Below, piece by piece: positions 1-8,022 of a stretch of 23,308 nucleotides of DNA. The notes beneath the pieces were generated by a model. That model did not search any database, was not told where the DNA came from, and saw nothing but the letters and a program-made list of their open reading frames with translations. The DNA is taken from NCBI GenBank assembly GCA_964408025.1, contig CAYOXX010000045.1, forward strand, positions 1-23,308, read 5' to 3'. Position numbers and translations under genes: made by a program. Source of the DNA: CAYOXX01 sp964408025. GTDB lineage: Bacteria; Acidobacteriota; DATKUA01. How positions within the stretch are numbered: the first letter of the stretch is position 1; each line of letters begins with the position of its first letter.

Positions 1-906
1 GCGGCGGCCGCCGCTGCTCGTCTCGAAATGGCGGACTCGTTGCTTGCTCTGGGGGAGACGGTAGCGGCGGTCCGCACGCTGCCACCGCTGAAGACACTCA
101 AGGGAGATCTGCGCATCCGCGCCGGCACCATCCGCCTCCGCTGCCGCCTGGCGAGCGGCGAGAGACCGAAACGTCCCTCCGACTACGGGACTCCCGACAC
201 GCTGGCCGAGGCGGAGCGGCTCGTTGCGTATGCCGAGGCGGCTGCTGCGGAGGACGACGGCGATGCCTGCCGGCGAGCGCTGTCGGCGCTGGAAGAGGGC
301 GACTGGCTGAAGTGCGTCGCCAGGCTCGGGTGCGAAGCGACGCTGCTGGGGGTTTCGCTGGCCCTGGAAGAGGGCCGCTTCGACGAGGCACTGCTGACGC
401 TCGAGCGGCTTCGTGTCGGCTTGTCTCCGGGTCTGTGGGACCGGTTCAGCGTAGCCGCCGGCCTGCTCAGGATGCGCTGCGAGCTCTCCCTGGGGCGCGG
501 CGCCGAGGCGCTGGCGACCGGACGTGGGCTGCTGCGGGAGATCGAGAAGAAGCGCGCCGGGCTCTACGCGCTCTCGCATCTGCGCAGCCTCTCGGGCGGC
601 AGTCGCGAACTCTACGCGACGATCATCGGCCTGGAGCTGAGGCACGGTAGCCCCGCATCGGCTTTCGAAGCCCTGCAGCAGTTTAGCTCGCGCGCGTTGC
701 TGCGCCGCAGCGGTCTGCACCCGGCGGAGCGGCTCGAGCGGGCCCTGGGCGGCTCCGACTCGCCCAAGCCGCCCCACAGCGAGCACCCGGGCCGCTGGGC
801 GCTGCGGCGCATCCTGCGCCGCCTGGGCGCCCGCTCCGAGGAGACGCTGAGCTGGCGACGGGTAATCGAGGTGCTGGAGGGATTAGCGGAGCAGGACGAA
901 CATTAG
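1..906 (+). CDS. Helical TPR-like protein, 3' part (runs off left edge)
   Basis: The frame is open from base 1, so the ATG at 28 is probably internal and the gene starts outside the window. The visible ~300 residues are rich in Ala, Leu, Arg and Glu and read as paired helices (for example EALLTLERL and AEALATGRGLLREIE), as in TPR-type scaffolds. The stretch AFEALQQFSSRALLRRSG resembles the helix that precedes the CHAT peptidase domain in TPR-CHAT proteins, but only about 60 residues follow and no CHAT domain is present. No catalytic motif is seen. The stop lies inside the 3' end of the convergent gene below (24-bp overlap). Function is unknown; the TPR-like assignment is inference from composition and heptad-like patterning. 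Confidence 0.65.
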   Translation, partial: AAAAAARLEMADSLLALGETVAAVRTLPPLKTLKGDLRIRAGTIRLRCRLASGERPKRPSDYGTPDTLAEAERLVAYAEAAAAEDDGDACRRALSALEEGDWLKCVARLGCEATLLGVSLALEEGRFDEALLTLERLRVGLSPGLWDRFSVAAGLLRMRCELSLGRGAEALATGRGLLREIEKKRAGLYALSHLRSLSGGSRELYATIIGLELRHGSPASAFEALQQFSSRALLRRSGLHPAERLERALGGSDSPKPPHSEHPGRWALRRILRRLGARSEETLSWRRVIEVLEGLAEQDEH

Positions 907-1923
907 CCAGCCGGACAACAGAAGCAGTATCAGTATCAGGCCGTAGAACCCGAACTTGATACCGAACCCAATGCCGGCCGAATCGGAGCGCCGCTTGGAG
1001 ATCGCCCGCAGGTGATTGTCGCGCTTCTTCTCCAGGCGGGCCAGCTCGGCGTAGACCGGGTGCAGGCTTTCGTGGTCGAACTGCCGCTTGGAGAGCTCGA
1101 TGCCCAGCTCCCCGAACAGCGGGCGCATCTCCGCGGTGATCCTCCTGACGTCCCGCTCTATCCGGCTGCGCTCGTCCTGCAGCTTGCGCACCGATGCGTC
1201 GATCTGGGAGGCACCTTCGTTGTGGCTCCTTGTCAGGTCGGCGATCTGCGCGTCGTAGTCGTGCAGGACCTTGCCGATCTTCTCTGCGCGCCGCAACAGC
1301 TCCTCGCTTTTGCTCTTCAGGAATCCCTCTTTTTCGATCTTGAGCGCGCGCGAGCGCTCGTTGAACTCGACCTCACCGCGGATCTCCGAAATCAGGTACT
1401 CTCCGCCCGGCTCGCCGCCCGCCTTCTCGAGCTCGGCGAGTCGCTTCGCCTGCAGCTCAATCTTGTTGGACAGCGTCTTAATCTCGCCCCGGTTGGAGGC
1501 AATCTCCTTGCGCAGCCGCTTGCCCTCGACCAGCAGGCCGGTGTGCTCCAGATCGATGGGCCGCTTGAGCTTCAGCTGCTCGTTGATCTTCTTCTGGTAG
1601 AGCGCCACGTGCTCGCGCCGCTGCTCACGGAATTCGCCGACGCGGTCTTTTAGCTGATCCGCAGAGTTCCGCTTCTGCTCGGCCGTCTGCTCAAGCGCCC
1701 GGATCCTGTCGACCACCGGTATCGATTCGGATATCTGCAGGCGCTCCTCCCACGCCTTGCGACCGAGCAGCACCATCTGCGCCGCCGTGCTCTTGTCGAC
1801 CCTGCGCACCCTGTGGCCGCGCGCCAGGATGGCGATCCGGTTGGCGGCGTCGCGTGCTCCCAGGTAGAAGAATCCGCCGACGCCCTCCCAGAAACCGTGC
1901 ATCACCTCGCCGAATCGGCTCAT
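883..1923 (-). CDS. Coiled-coil protein with C-terminal membrane anchor
   Basis: 346 residues. From about residue 70 to 310 the protein is a long charged coiled coil rich in Glu, Lys, Arg and Gln. A single hydrophobic segment at the C-terminus (about 322-345, FGFYGLILILLLLSGWLMFV) should anchor it as a tail-anchored membrane protein. An N-terminal amphipathic part (residues 1-60) has aromatics but no clear domain. The start is supported by GGGAG seven bases upstream of the ATG, and the gene begins 3 bases after the DciA-like gene, so the two are co-transcribed. I do not recognise a family. The architecture suggests a membrane-tethered spacer or scaffold, which is inference. Confidence 0.75.
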   Translation of the reverse strand: MSRFGEVMHGFWEGVGGFFYLGARDAANRIAILARGHRVRRVDKSTAAQMVLLGRKAWEERLQISESIPVVDRIRALEQTAEQKRNSADQLKDRVGEFREQRREHVALYQKKINEQLKLKRPIDLEHTGLLVEGKRLRKEIASNRGEIKTLSNKIELQAKRLAELEKAGGEPGGEYLISEIRGEVEFNERSRALKIEKEGFLKSKSEELLRRAEKIGKVLHDYDAQIADLTRSHNEGASQIDASVRKLQDERSRIERDVRRITAEMRPLFGELGIELSKRQFDHESLHPVYAELARLEKKRDNHLRAISKRRSDSAGIGFGIKFGFYGLILILLLLSGWLMFVLLR

Positions 1924-1926
1924 CGT

Positions 1927-2376
1927 TTAGCTCCCTTTGCTTCCCCGCAATGCGCTCACGCTGGCCACGAGGCTTAAAAATGCGGCCCTGGCGCGCGCGT
2001 CACCGATGCGCTCCGCCGCCTCGCCGACATCCGGAGGCAGCGCAGTCTCTACCTTTCCAACCCGCTGCGCCTGGGTTTCATTCGTCGCGAACGAGTTCGG
2101 GTCGAGGCGCAGCGATACTCTCGCCACAAGGTCCCGCCCGAAGGCCTCGTTGATCCTGCGTCGAATCGTCCCGCTACGCCTGCGGCCCTCGGCCAGCCAG
2201 TGCTCGTCGGCGGCGACCATGAACAGCTCGCCATCCGCGAACGAAACGGGCTTCAGCCGGCGGCCGGCGGGACCGAAGAGTGCCGCGAAGGTGCCCCCGA
2301 TCAGGATGCCGAGGCGCTCGTCGTCGTCGCCGGCGGCCGCCAGCAACGCCCGCACGCCGTCTGCCGCCGCCCTCAC
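1927..2376 (-). CDS. DUF721/DciA-like protein
   Basis: 149 residues with a GTG start. The core at about residues 20-95 fits the DUF721 (DciA) pattern: a Gly-rich turn after the first helix, a beta strand with FADGELFMVAADEHWLAEGR, then a basic helix RRRINEAFGRDLVARVSLRL. In DUF721 proteins the equivalent reads as a DGxLxVxxxSxxWAxxL strand-helix followed by RRLNExxG. DciA proteins load the replicative helicase DnaB in bacteria lacking DnaC/DnaI; the family assignment here is by pattern only. The GTG overlaps the stop of the acyl-CoA synthetase gene (GTGA), implying translational coupling. The last 50 residues are Ala-rich and unassigned. Confidence 0.6.
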   Translation of the reverse strand: MRAAADGVRALLAAAGDDDERLGILIGGTFAALFGPAGRRLKPVSFADGELFMVAADEHWLAEGRRRSGTIRRRINEAFGRDLVARVSLRLDPNSFATNETQAQRVGKVETALPPDVGEAAERIGDARARAAFLSLVASVSALRGSKGS

Positions 2377-4472
2377 TCGCCGCCCTCCGTCGAAACTGAA
2401 ATCCGGACATCCACTGCGAGGCAGCCGTCGGGTCCGGCCATCAGGGGGTTGATGTCGAGCTGGCCGATGGCCGGGAAGTCTACGGCGAGCTGTGCGACGC
2501 GAGCTATCGTCTCGGCCACCGCCTTGCGGTCGATACCCCGGGCGCCGCGGACGCCCTCAAGGATTGGCGCGGAACGGAGTCTGCCCAGCATTCTCCCCGG
2601 CTCGTCGCTGGCCAGGGGTGCGAGGGCGAAGGCCACGTCCTCGAGCACCTCGACGTAGACGCCGCCGAGGCCGCACATCACCAGGGGCCCGAAGCCGGGT
2701 TCGCGCTTGATGCCGACGATCATCTCGACTCCGCCCGCGGCCATCTCCTGCAGCAGCAGACCCTCGATGGCGGCCTCCGGCTGCGCGCCGCGGACCCGCT
2801 CGAGCATCTTCTCCCGGCGCCGGAGAAGGTCATCCCGATCGGCGATGCCGAGCTCGACGCCGCCGACTTCGCTCTTGTGCAGGATGTCGGGAGAGACAAT
2901 CTTCATCACCAGCGGATAGCGCAGGCCTTGCGCGGCCGCGGCGACGTTACCATCCGGCTCGATCTGGACGCTGCGTGCTGCCGTGACGCCGTAAGCGTTG
3001 AGGAGAGCATAGGCGTCGGCCGCCTCGATCCAGCCGTCAGCCTTGCTCAAGACAGCGCGCGCTATCTCAGCGTCCGCTTCGAAGCGGGAAGGCTCGACCG
3101 GCTCGCGCTCCAGCCAGCGCCGATAGCGGCGGGCCGCAACCAAACCCTGCGCGATCTCGGGAGCGGAGTTGAAGACCGGGACGCCGATCTCCTCGAGCTC
3201 TGCCGCGTCGGCCGGCACGTCGCCGGACCCCATGAAGAGGCCGATCACGGGGATCGGGCTCCCCTCGCAGGCCGGCTTGATCGCCTCGACAACCCACTTG
3301 GTCTTGACCATCACCGGCGGCAGGAAGAGCACCACGAGGGCGTCGACGTTCGGGTCGCCTGTTATCGACTCTACGGCGACCCGGTAGCCCTCGGCGCCGC
3401 TGCCGGGCAGGATGTCGCAGGGGTTGGTGCAGGCCGCCTCCGGCGGGAGCCCGCTCTCGAGCCCGGCCACGGTTTCCTCGGCGAGGCTGGGGAAGACGAA
3501 ACCGCTCCTCTCGAACTCGTCGGTGGCGATGACCCCAGGCCCGCCGGCGTTGGTAACCAGCGCCAGGCGTCGGCCCCCGGGACGGCGCGGGACGCTTAGG
3601 AACTTGCCGACGTTTAGCAGCTCGTCGATTGAGCCGACCCTGAGGGCGCCGCAGCTACGCAGCAGCGCGTCGACGGCGGTGTCGGAGCCGGCCAGGGCTC
3701 CGGTGTGCGACGAGGCGGCCCTGGCACCCGCCTCGCTACGTCCGGCCTTGAGCACCACCACCGGCTTGGCGCGCGTGGCCCGCGAGCAGACCTCCCGGAA
3801 GCGGGCGGAGTCCTCGAAGTTTTCCAGGTAGAGGGCGATGACGCCGACCTCGTCGTCGTTGGCGAAAGCGGCGAGGGCGTCGTTCTCATCGACGTCGCTC
3901 TTGTTGCCGATGCTGATGAACTTCGAGAAGCCGATGCTGCGCTCGCCGGCGTAGTCCAGCACCGCCGCGCCCATAGCGCCGCTCTGGCTGATGAAGCCGA
4001 TCGGGCCCCTGCGCGGCGCGCTGCGAGCGAAGGTGGCGTTGAGTTTCACCTCCGGATCGGTGTTGAAGGCGCCCATGCAGTTGGGACCGACCATCACGAT
4101 GCCGGCCGCGGATGCCGCCTCGAGCAAGCGCCGCTCCAGTTCGGCGCCCTCCGCGCCAACCTCCCTGAAGCCGGCGGTGATAACGATGACGCTCCTGACC
4201 CCCGCCTCGGCGCACTGCTCCATCGCCGGCAGCGCCAGGTCGCGCTTGACTACCAGTATCGCCAGGTCGACCGGATCCTGAATATCGTGCACCGACTGGT
4301 GGCAGCGGATGCCGCTGATGGCCGGGGCCTTGGGATTCACCGGGTAGACCGCGCCGGTGAAGCCGAAGCGCAGGATGCTGTTCATGATCTCCGAGCCGAC
4401 CGAGCCGGGGCGGGATGAGGCACCGATTACCGCGATCGAGCGTGGCGAAAAGATGGGAGAGAGGTCCTTCAT
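2373..4472 (-). CDS. ADP-forming acyl-CoA (acetate-CoA ligase type) synthetase, fused alpha/beta
   Basis: 699 residues. Domains in order: a CoA-binding Rossmann domain (SIAVIGASSRPGSVG, about 12-27), a succinyl-CoA-ligase-like domain with GFISQSGAMG (about 159-168), the loop SSHTGALAGSD whose His (about 256) matches the phosphorylated His of archaeal ACD alpha subunits, and a C-terminal ATP-grasp domain (about 480-699; GGVELGI, DINPLM). The family interconverts acyl-CoA + ADP + Pi and acid + CoA + ATP in the cytosol, usually making ATP at the end of fermentation. The ATG at 4472 is preferred because GAAGGCAGG lies just upstream; an in-frame TTG at 4493 would add seven residues. First gene of a minus-strand operon, coupled to the DciA-like gene. 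Substrate acid cannot be told from sequence. Confidence 0.93.
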   Translation of the reverse strand: MKDLSPIFSPRSIAVIGASSRPGSVGSEIMNSILRFGFTGAVYPVNPKAPAISGIRCHQSVHDIQDPVDLAILVVKRDLALPAMEQCAEAGVRSVIVITAGFREVGAEGAELERRLLEAASAAGIVMVGPNCMGAFNTDPEVKLNATFARSAPRRGPIGFISQSGAMGAAVLDYAGERSIGFSKFISIGNKSDVDENDALAAFANDDEVGVIALYLENFEDSARFREVCSRATRAKPVVVLKAGRSEAGARAASSHTGALAGSDTAVDALLRSCGALRVGSIDELLNVGKFLSVPRRPGGRRLALVTNAGGPGVIATDEFERSGFVFPSLAEETVAGLESGLPPEAACTNPCDILPGSGAEGYRVAVESITGDPNVDALVVLFLPPVMVKTKWVVEAIKPACEGSPIPVIGLFMGSGDVPADAAELEEIGVPVFNSAPEIAQGLVAARRYRRWLEREPVEPSRFEADAEIARAVLSKADGWIEAADAYALLNAYGVTAARSVQIEPDGNVAAAAQGLRYPLVMKIVSPDILHKSEVGGVELGIADRDDLLRRREKMLERVRGAQPEAAIEGLLLQEMAAGGVEMIVGIKREPGFGPLVMCGLGGVYVEVLEDVAFALAPLASDEPGRMLGRLRSAPILEGVRGARGIDRKAVAETIARVAQLAVDFPAIGQLDINPLMAGPDGCLAVDVRISVSTEGGE

Positions 4473-4551
4473 GCGCGCCTGCCTTCGAGTCAAGTGTCTC
4501 TGATAAAAACGAGACGGCGCCCGCAGCTTTCGAACACGGATTCCTTACGCT

Positions 4552-4580
4552 AGCATAGCATAGACGCCGTTTTCAGCCAA
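4552..4580 (-). promoter_or_regulatory. Candidate sigma70 promoter for the acyl-CoA synthetase operon
   Basis: On the minus strand TTGGCT (4580-4575) and TATGCT (4557-4552) are separated by exactly 17 bp, each matching four of six consensus bases. It lies in the 114-135 bp divergent spacer between the synthetase and queA, about 80 bp upstream of the synthetase ATG. No equally good plus-strand promoter for queA was found. Confidence 0.35.
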
Positions 4581-4607
4581 TAGCGCGTCCGCGGCGAGAG
4601 GTAGAGT

Positions 4608-5645
4608 ATGAAGCTGTCGCTGTTCGATTACCGCCTGCCGCCGGAGCTTATCGCCCAGCGGCCGGCCGAGCCGAGGGACTCCTCCCAGATGATGGTCCTG
4701 GACCGCGAAGGCGGCGGGATTGAGCACCGCGGCTTCCGAGAGCTGCCGGCGCTGCTGCGGCCGGGCGACCTGCTGGTGGTCAACGAGACGCGCGTCATAC
4801 CGGCGCGCCTGATCGGTCGACGCAGCTCCGGCGCGCGAGTCGAGATCCTGCTGCTGCACCGCCTCGACGGCGGTTGCTGGCGCTGCCTCGTCAGCCCCGG
4901 TCGCAGGGTCCGCCCCGGCGACGAGATCGACTTCGGCCAGGGAGTGAGCGGCGAGGTGGTCGAGCGCACGGGGGGCGGCACGCGCAGCGTCCGCTTCCGC
5001 CACGAGGGGAGGGGTGAGTTCCTCGAGGCCCTCGAGCGGGTCGGGCGGACGCCGCTGCCCCCTTATATTAAACGTCCCGAACCGGATCCTGCCGACCGGG
5101 AGCGCTACCAGACCGTCTTCGCCTCCAGCCCAGGGGCCGTGGCGGCGCCGACGGCGGGTTTGCACTTCACGCCGGGAGTCCTGGGCAAGCTGCGGGAGCG
5201 GGGCGTGGAGACCGCCCGGCTGACGCTGCACGTCGGGCTGGGCACCTTCCGGCCGGTCGAGGTCGAGAACATCGAGGAGCACCGCATGGACGCCGAGTGG
5301 TTCGAGATCGGTGCCGGGGCGGCGGAGAAGATCAACGCGGTGCGCTCGGCAGGCGGCCGCCTGGTCGCCGTCGGCACCACGGTAGTCCGCTCGCTCGAGT
5401 CGGCCTGGAACGTCGAAGCCGGAGCCGTCAGGCCAACGTCCGGCTGGACGGAGCTCTTCATCTCGCCCGGTTACCGCTTCCGCTCTATAGACGCGCTGCT
5501 TACCAACTTCCACCTGCCGCGCAGCTCGCTGCTGATGCTCGTCTGCGCTCTGGCCGGCCGGGAGGCAATCCTGGCCGCCTACGCGGAAGCGATAGAGCGG
5601 CGCTACCGCTTCTACTCCTACGGCGACTGCATGCTGATAGTGTGA
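4608..5645 (+). CDS. queA: S-adenosylmethionine:tRNA ribosyltransferase-isomerase
   Basis: 345 residues, the normal QueA length. QueA transfers and isomerises the ribose of SAM onto 7-aminomethyl-7-deazaguanine in tRNA to give epoxyqueuosine. Family signatures run the full length: FDYRLPPELIAQRPAEPRD at the N-terminus, LLVVNETRVIPARL, PLPPYIKR, the APTAGLHFT motif, LHVGLGTFRPV, and the terminal YRFYSYGDCMLI. The start has GAGAGG six bases upstream. The gene stands alone and is convergent with the kelch/CARDB gene 64 bp downstream. A degenerate copy of its last 29 codons lies at 13081-13170. Confidence 0.97.
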   Translation: MKLSLFDYRLPPELIAQRPAEPRDSSQMMVLDREGGGIEHRGFRELPALLRPGDLLVVNETRVIPARLIGRRSSGARVEILLLHRLDGGCWRCLVSPGRRVRPGDEIDFGQGVSGEVVERTGGGTRSVRFRHEGRGEFLEALERVGRTPLPPYIKRPEPDPADRERYQTVFASSPGAVAAPTAGLHFTPGVLGKLRERGVETARLTLHVGLGTFRPVEVENIEEHRMDAEWFEIGAGAAEKINAVRSAGGRLVAVGTTVVRSLESAWNVEAGAVRPTSGWTELFISPGYRFRSIDALLTNFHLPRSSLLMLVCALAGREAILAAYAEAIERRYRFYSYGDCMLIV

Positions 5646-5701
5646 TACGCCTGCGCGGAATGGATAGCTATTGAGGTATTCTCGGCCTCCCGGATGCGCG
5701 T

Positions 5702-5808
5702 GTCCGAGTCAGTAGACCTGGATCGTGTATTTGCTGGCACTGACGTTGTTGCGCGGCTTGGCGTCAGAGGCGACCACCTCGACGATCACGTAGTAGAAAC
5801 CGGGATTG
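5702..5808. repeat. 107-bp near-identical direct repeat, copy 1
   Basis: By eye 106 of 107 bases match the copy at 10985-11091, in the same orientation. It encodes the last ~33 codons of the kelch/CARDB gene plus a few bases beyond its stop. Immediately past 5808 similarity falls to the level of diverged homologues, so the block of identity is sharply bounded. Confidence 0.9.
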
Positions 5809-6604
5809 ATAATCGCAGGCACTGTGAACTTCATCTTTACTTTTTTATTTTTCCCGGGCGCTAAAGCAGGTATGGCCTTTCCGCCCAGCAGAATGTCTGT
5901 ATCGTCGAGAGTCCTATCGGTTGAGAGATAGAAATAGACCGTTGTGGGGAGGGAGCTATCCTCGCCTATGTTCTTAGCCCTGGCGATCAGCTTCAGACGT
6001 CCGCTTATCATTACGGCTCTCGGAGAAGCCCTCTTGAAAATCGCTTTCAGGTCGAAAGCCGGCCTACTATATTCCCAGGTGTCGCCTAAATAGCCTGAGC
6101 CGCCCCCTCCGCCGAATAGGACTGTCACGCCGCGCGCACTGTCGTAGGCCATGGCAAGGAGTTCGCGGGCTGAAGGTCCAGATGTGCTTACCTGAGTCCA
6201 ACTGCTGCGGTCCCACTCCCAGGTATCTCTAAAACGGCTGGAGACATCCCGTCCTCCGAAGAGTACCGTTACGCCGCGCGCGCTGTCATAGGCCATAGCA
6301 TGCTCATAGCGTGCCGATGGTCCAGAGGAGCTGACTTGGGTCCAACTGCTGCCGTCCCACTCCCAGGTATCGCCAAAAATGCTGAGGCCGTCCCATCCTC
6401 CGAAGAGTACCGTGACGCCGCGCACGCTGTCGTAGGCCATGGCATGGTACTGGCGGGCTGAAGGTCCCGTAGAGCTTACCTGCTTCCAATCCTGCGCTGG
6501 GCCTGCACGTGCGAAACGAAAGCTAATAGAACGCAGGAAGCAAGCAGAAAGATTACTAGTTTTGGGTTAGATTCACCATCAGATTTACGCTGATATAAGA
6601 GCAT
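5709..6604 (-). CDS. Secreted kelch-repeat/CARDB protein, apparent frameshift after the signal peptide
   Basis: Translation from the ATG at 6604 (GGAGG six bases upstream) gives a good signal peptide, KLVIFLLASCVLLAFVSHVQAQ in effect, ending in an Ala-x-Ala-like site. That frame stops at 6476 after 42 codons. The next frame is open from 6567 to the stop at 5709 but has no start codon until the ATG at 6440. It reads DWKQVSSTGPSAR from about 6491, the start of the first repeat. The reading frames join cleanly if two bases near 6495-6496 are extra or one is missing. The mature part has three 48-residue kelch/galactose-oxidase-like repeats (AMAYDSARGVTVLFGG, DTWEW) and then a CARDB Ig-like domain (FDLKAIF to the end), typical of surface or secreted adhesive proteins. 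It may be a pseudogene or a base-call error. A near-identical tail is repeated at 10985-11091. Confidence 0.8.
6069..6491 (-). repeat. Tandem 144-bp repeats (three kelch units)
   Basis: The same GGCCAT anchor recurs at 6147, 6291 and 6435, a period of exactly 144 bp (48 codons). The units are very similar at the DNA level, so copy number could change by slippage or recombination. Confidence 0.85.
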
Positions 6605-6657
6605 ATCAGACCTCCATAAAATTCACCCAGATTTCACTGAATGTCGGATGAGTATCA

Positions 6658-6687
6658 AAAATAATGCATTAGAAGCCGAATTGTCAA
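6658..6687 (-). promoter_or_regulatory. Candidate promoter of the kelch/CARDB gene
   Basis: A perfect TTGACA (6687-6682) is followed after 18 bp by TATTTT (6663-6658) on the minus strand, placing transcription start near 6650 and a leader of about 45 bases before the ATG at 6604. This supports 6604 as the original start codon. Confidence 0.45.
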
Positions 6688-6831
6688 GTCAAAACGACCT
6701 TCTGCCAACTGCCGAGGGAGTCTCATTTTTCTTTGAGGGTTCGCCGCGGCTCATCCGTTCATCATACTACGCAGCTGAGGTTTGACTTCAACACGAACTC
6801 AACCCTGAAGACTGTCCCGCAGCCACACCTG

Positions 6832-6937
6832 CGCCACACAGCAAATCTCACCCCTCCACAGTTATCCGCCCTCACAGACAATATTGCAGCTATAAACTCA
6901 GGGAGCGAAGATGCTCCTGTCACGGGGCAAAGAAGCG
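6832..6937 (-). repeat. Cassette-boundary repeat, copy A
   Basis: One of four ~105-bp related elements (A 6832, B 7851, C 8360, D 9949), all in the same orientation. Conserved blocks on the plus strand include AGTTATCCGCC, GCAGCTAT and GGGAGCGAAG. The hairpin is TGCTCC / GGGGCA around the loop TGTCAC (6912-6929), with one T-G wobble. It lies 75 bp downstream of the metallopeptidase stop. The rest of the 6605-7012 spacer holds only the kelch promoter and AT-rich sequence without a gene. Confidence 0.8.
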
Positions 6938-7012
6938 TTGCGGTGTGGACGTTTGTATTATCCTGCCATCAAAAGTCAAGGGCGAGAATGCAGAGCTGGA
7001 TATAGAATCTTC

Positions 7013-7801
7013 TTACTTCACGAACGCTGATATGATTTTTTCCACTTCGTTGCCAGGTATCCTCAATGGAAGGTCTTCTGTTTGCGCTCTGTTCCACAAC
7101 TCTCTTGCTACTTCTTTTATCGCGGTCATTGTTTTCTCAGTTTTAAGCAATTCCTCTACCTCTCGTTTTAATGTTTCTTCCATCTGAATGCATTTTTGAG
7201 GATCCCAGCAATAAGTTTCTGTTTCAGTCAATAATCGGCCTATCAGTTGATTCTTTGCCTCCAAATCTAACAGTGGGCCTCCTTGGCCATGAACTCCAAA
7301 TTGGATTCTTTCAGCTATCATACCAGCATACTTGATCAATATTTCTTGCCTTATAGAGTCAAGGCTTGCCCCCTCGGCTACGAACTGAACGACGTGTTTG
7401 ATTTCGCCCCTCCACGGTGGGCCATCAACCTCGACGTAATCAATTCTCCGTCCGAATATAAAACTCAATACTGAGTGACCGGCCTCGTGATATACCGTGT
7501 GTCTTATACTGTGATATATATAAGCTTCATGAATTAGCTTGGCTCCACTACGAGCCACATCCACTGCAACATTTCCCTTAATTCTAGTAATTTTAAATTT
7601 AACTTCAAACGTGTTTATGTGGGGAATTGGGATTAACGTCATTATTTCTCTGTTATTTACAAGGCTATTATCTTCTATGATTTTAGCGTATATACTCCTC
7701 ATTATGCCTAACTCATCTAAAATATTAAAATGCCGCTCCCCGTAAAACATCCCGTTGATTTCGTCCTTCGTGAAATGTATTCGTTTAGTCTTGCTTCTCA
7801 T
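7013..7801 (-). CDS. M41 (FtsH-type) zinc metallopeptidase-like protein lacking an AAA domain
   Basis: 262 residues from the ATG at 7801. YHEAGHSVLSF (about 104-114) contains the HExxH zinc motif in the HEAGH form typical of FtsH/M41 proteases. Further on, YAGMIAERIQFG and GPLLDLEAKNQ (Asp about 179) match the helix and third zinc ligand of the same family. The first 90 residues are not an AAA ATPase and have no transmembrane segment, so this is a stand-alone peptidase-like domain, presumably cytosolic. A TTG at 7834 would lengthen it by 11 codons but overlaps the likely -10 box and lacks a ribosome site; the ATG has only a distant AGGA. Base composition is clearly more AT-rich than the core genes. 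Substrate is unknown. Confidence 0.75.
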   Translation of the reverse strand: MRSKTKRIHFTKDEINGMFYGERHFNILDELGIMRSIYAKIIEDNSLVNNREIMTLIPIPHINTFEVKFKITRIKGNVAVDVARSGAKLIHEAYIYHSIRHTVYHEAGHSVLSFIFGRRIDYVEVDGPPWRGEIKHVVQFVAEGASLDSIRQEILIKYAGMIAERIQFGVHGQGGPLLDLEAKNQLIGRLLTETETYCWDPQKCIQMEETLKREVEELLKTEKTMTAIKEVARELWNRAQTEDLPLRIPGNEVEKIISAFVK

Positions 7802-7833
7802 TAACCGATTGTTTCCTATAGACAGTTCGAGCA

Positions 7834-7842
7834 ATTATATCA
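7834..7842 (-). promoter_or_regulatory. Extended -10 promoter for the metallopeptidase gene
   Basis: TGATATAAT on the minus strand is a full extended -10 element with a perfect TATAAT. It lies 9 bp past the end of repeat B and about 32 bases before the ATG at 7801. No -35 box is evident. Confidence 0.4.
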
Positions 7843-7850
7843 CGACGCGT

Positions 7851-7954
7851 GACCCACCGCTAAACCCACCCATCCACAGTTATCCGCCCTCAGAGACTTT
7901 TTTACAGCTATCAAACTGGGAGCGAAGCTGCCCCTGTTATGGGGCAGTGGAGCG
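7851..7954 (-). repeat. Cassette-boundary repeat, copy B
   Basis: Second copy of the ~105-bp element. The hairpin is CTGCCCC (7928-7934), loop TGTTAT, GGGGCAG (7941-7947), seven Watson-Crick pairs. The T-A or T-G pair of the other copies is C-G here. It lies 69 bp downstream of the holin-like gene and just upstream of the metallopeptidase promoter. Confidence 0.85.
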
Positions 7955-8022
7955 AGGTAATGCAGGTTGACACCGCAGGATTGAATCGATGGGATCAATT
8001 CAGCCTTTCAGGGTATCATCAA

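Noticed and set aside
1012..1653. Long plus-strand ORF opposite the coiled-coil gene
   Set aside because: Antisense shadow in GC-rich DNA; the opposite frame has ribosome site, coiled coil and membrane anchor.
4545..5513. 322-codon minus-strand ORF over queA
   Set aside because: Shadow of the strongly conserved queA frame; composition is low-complexity.
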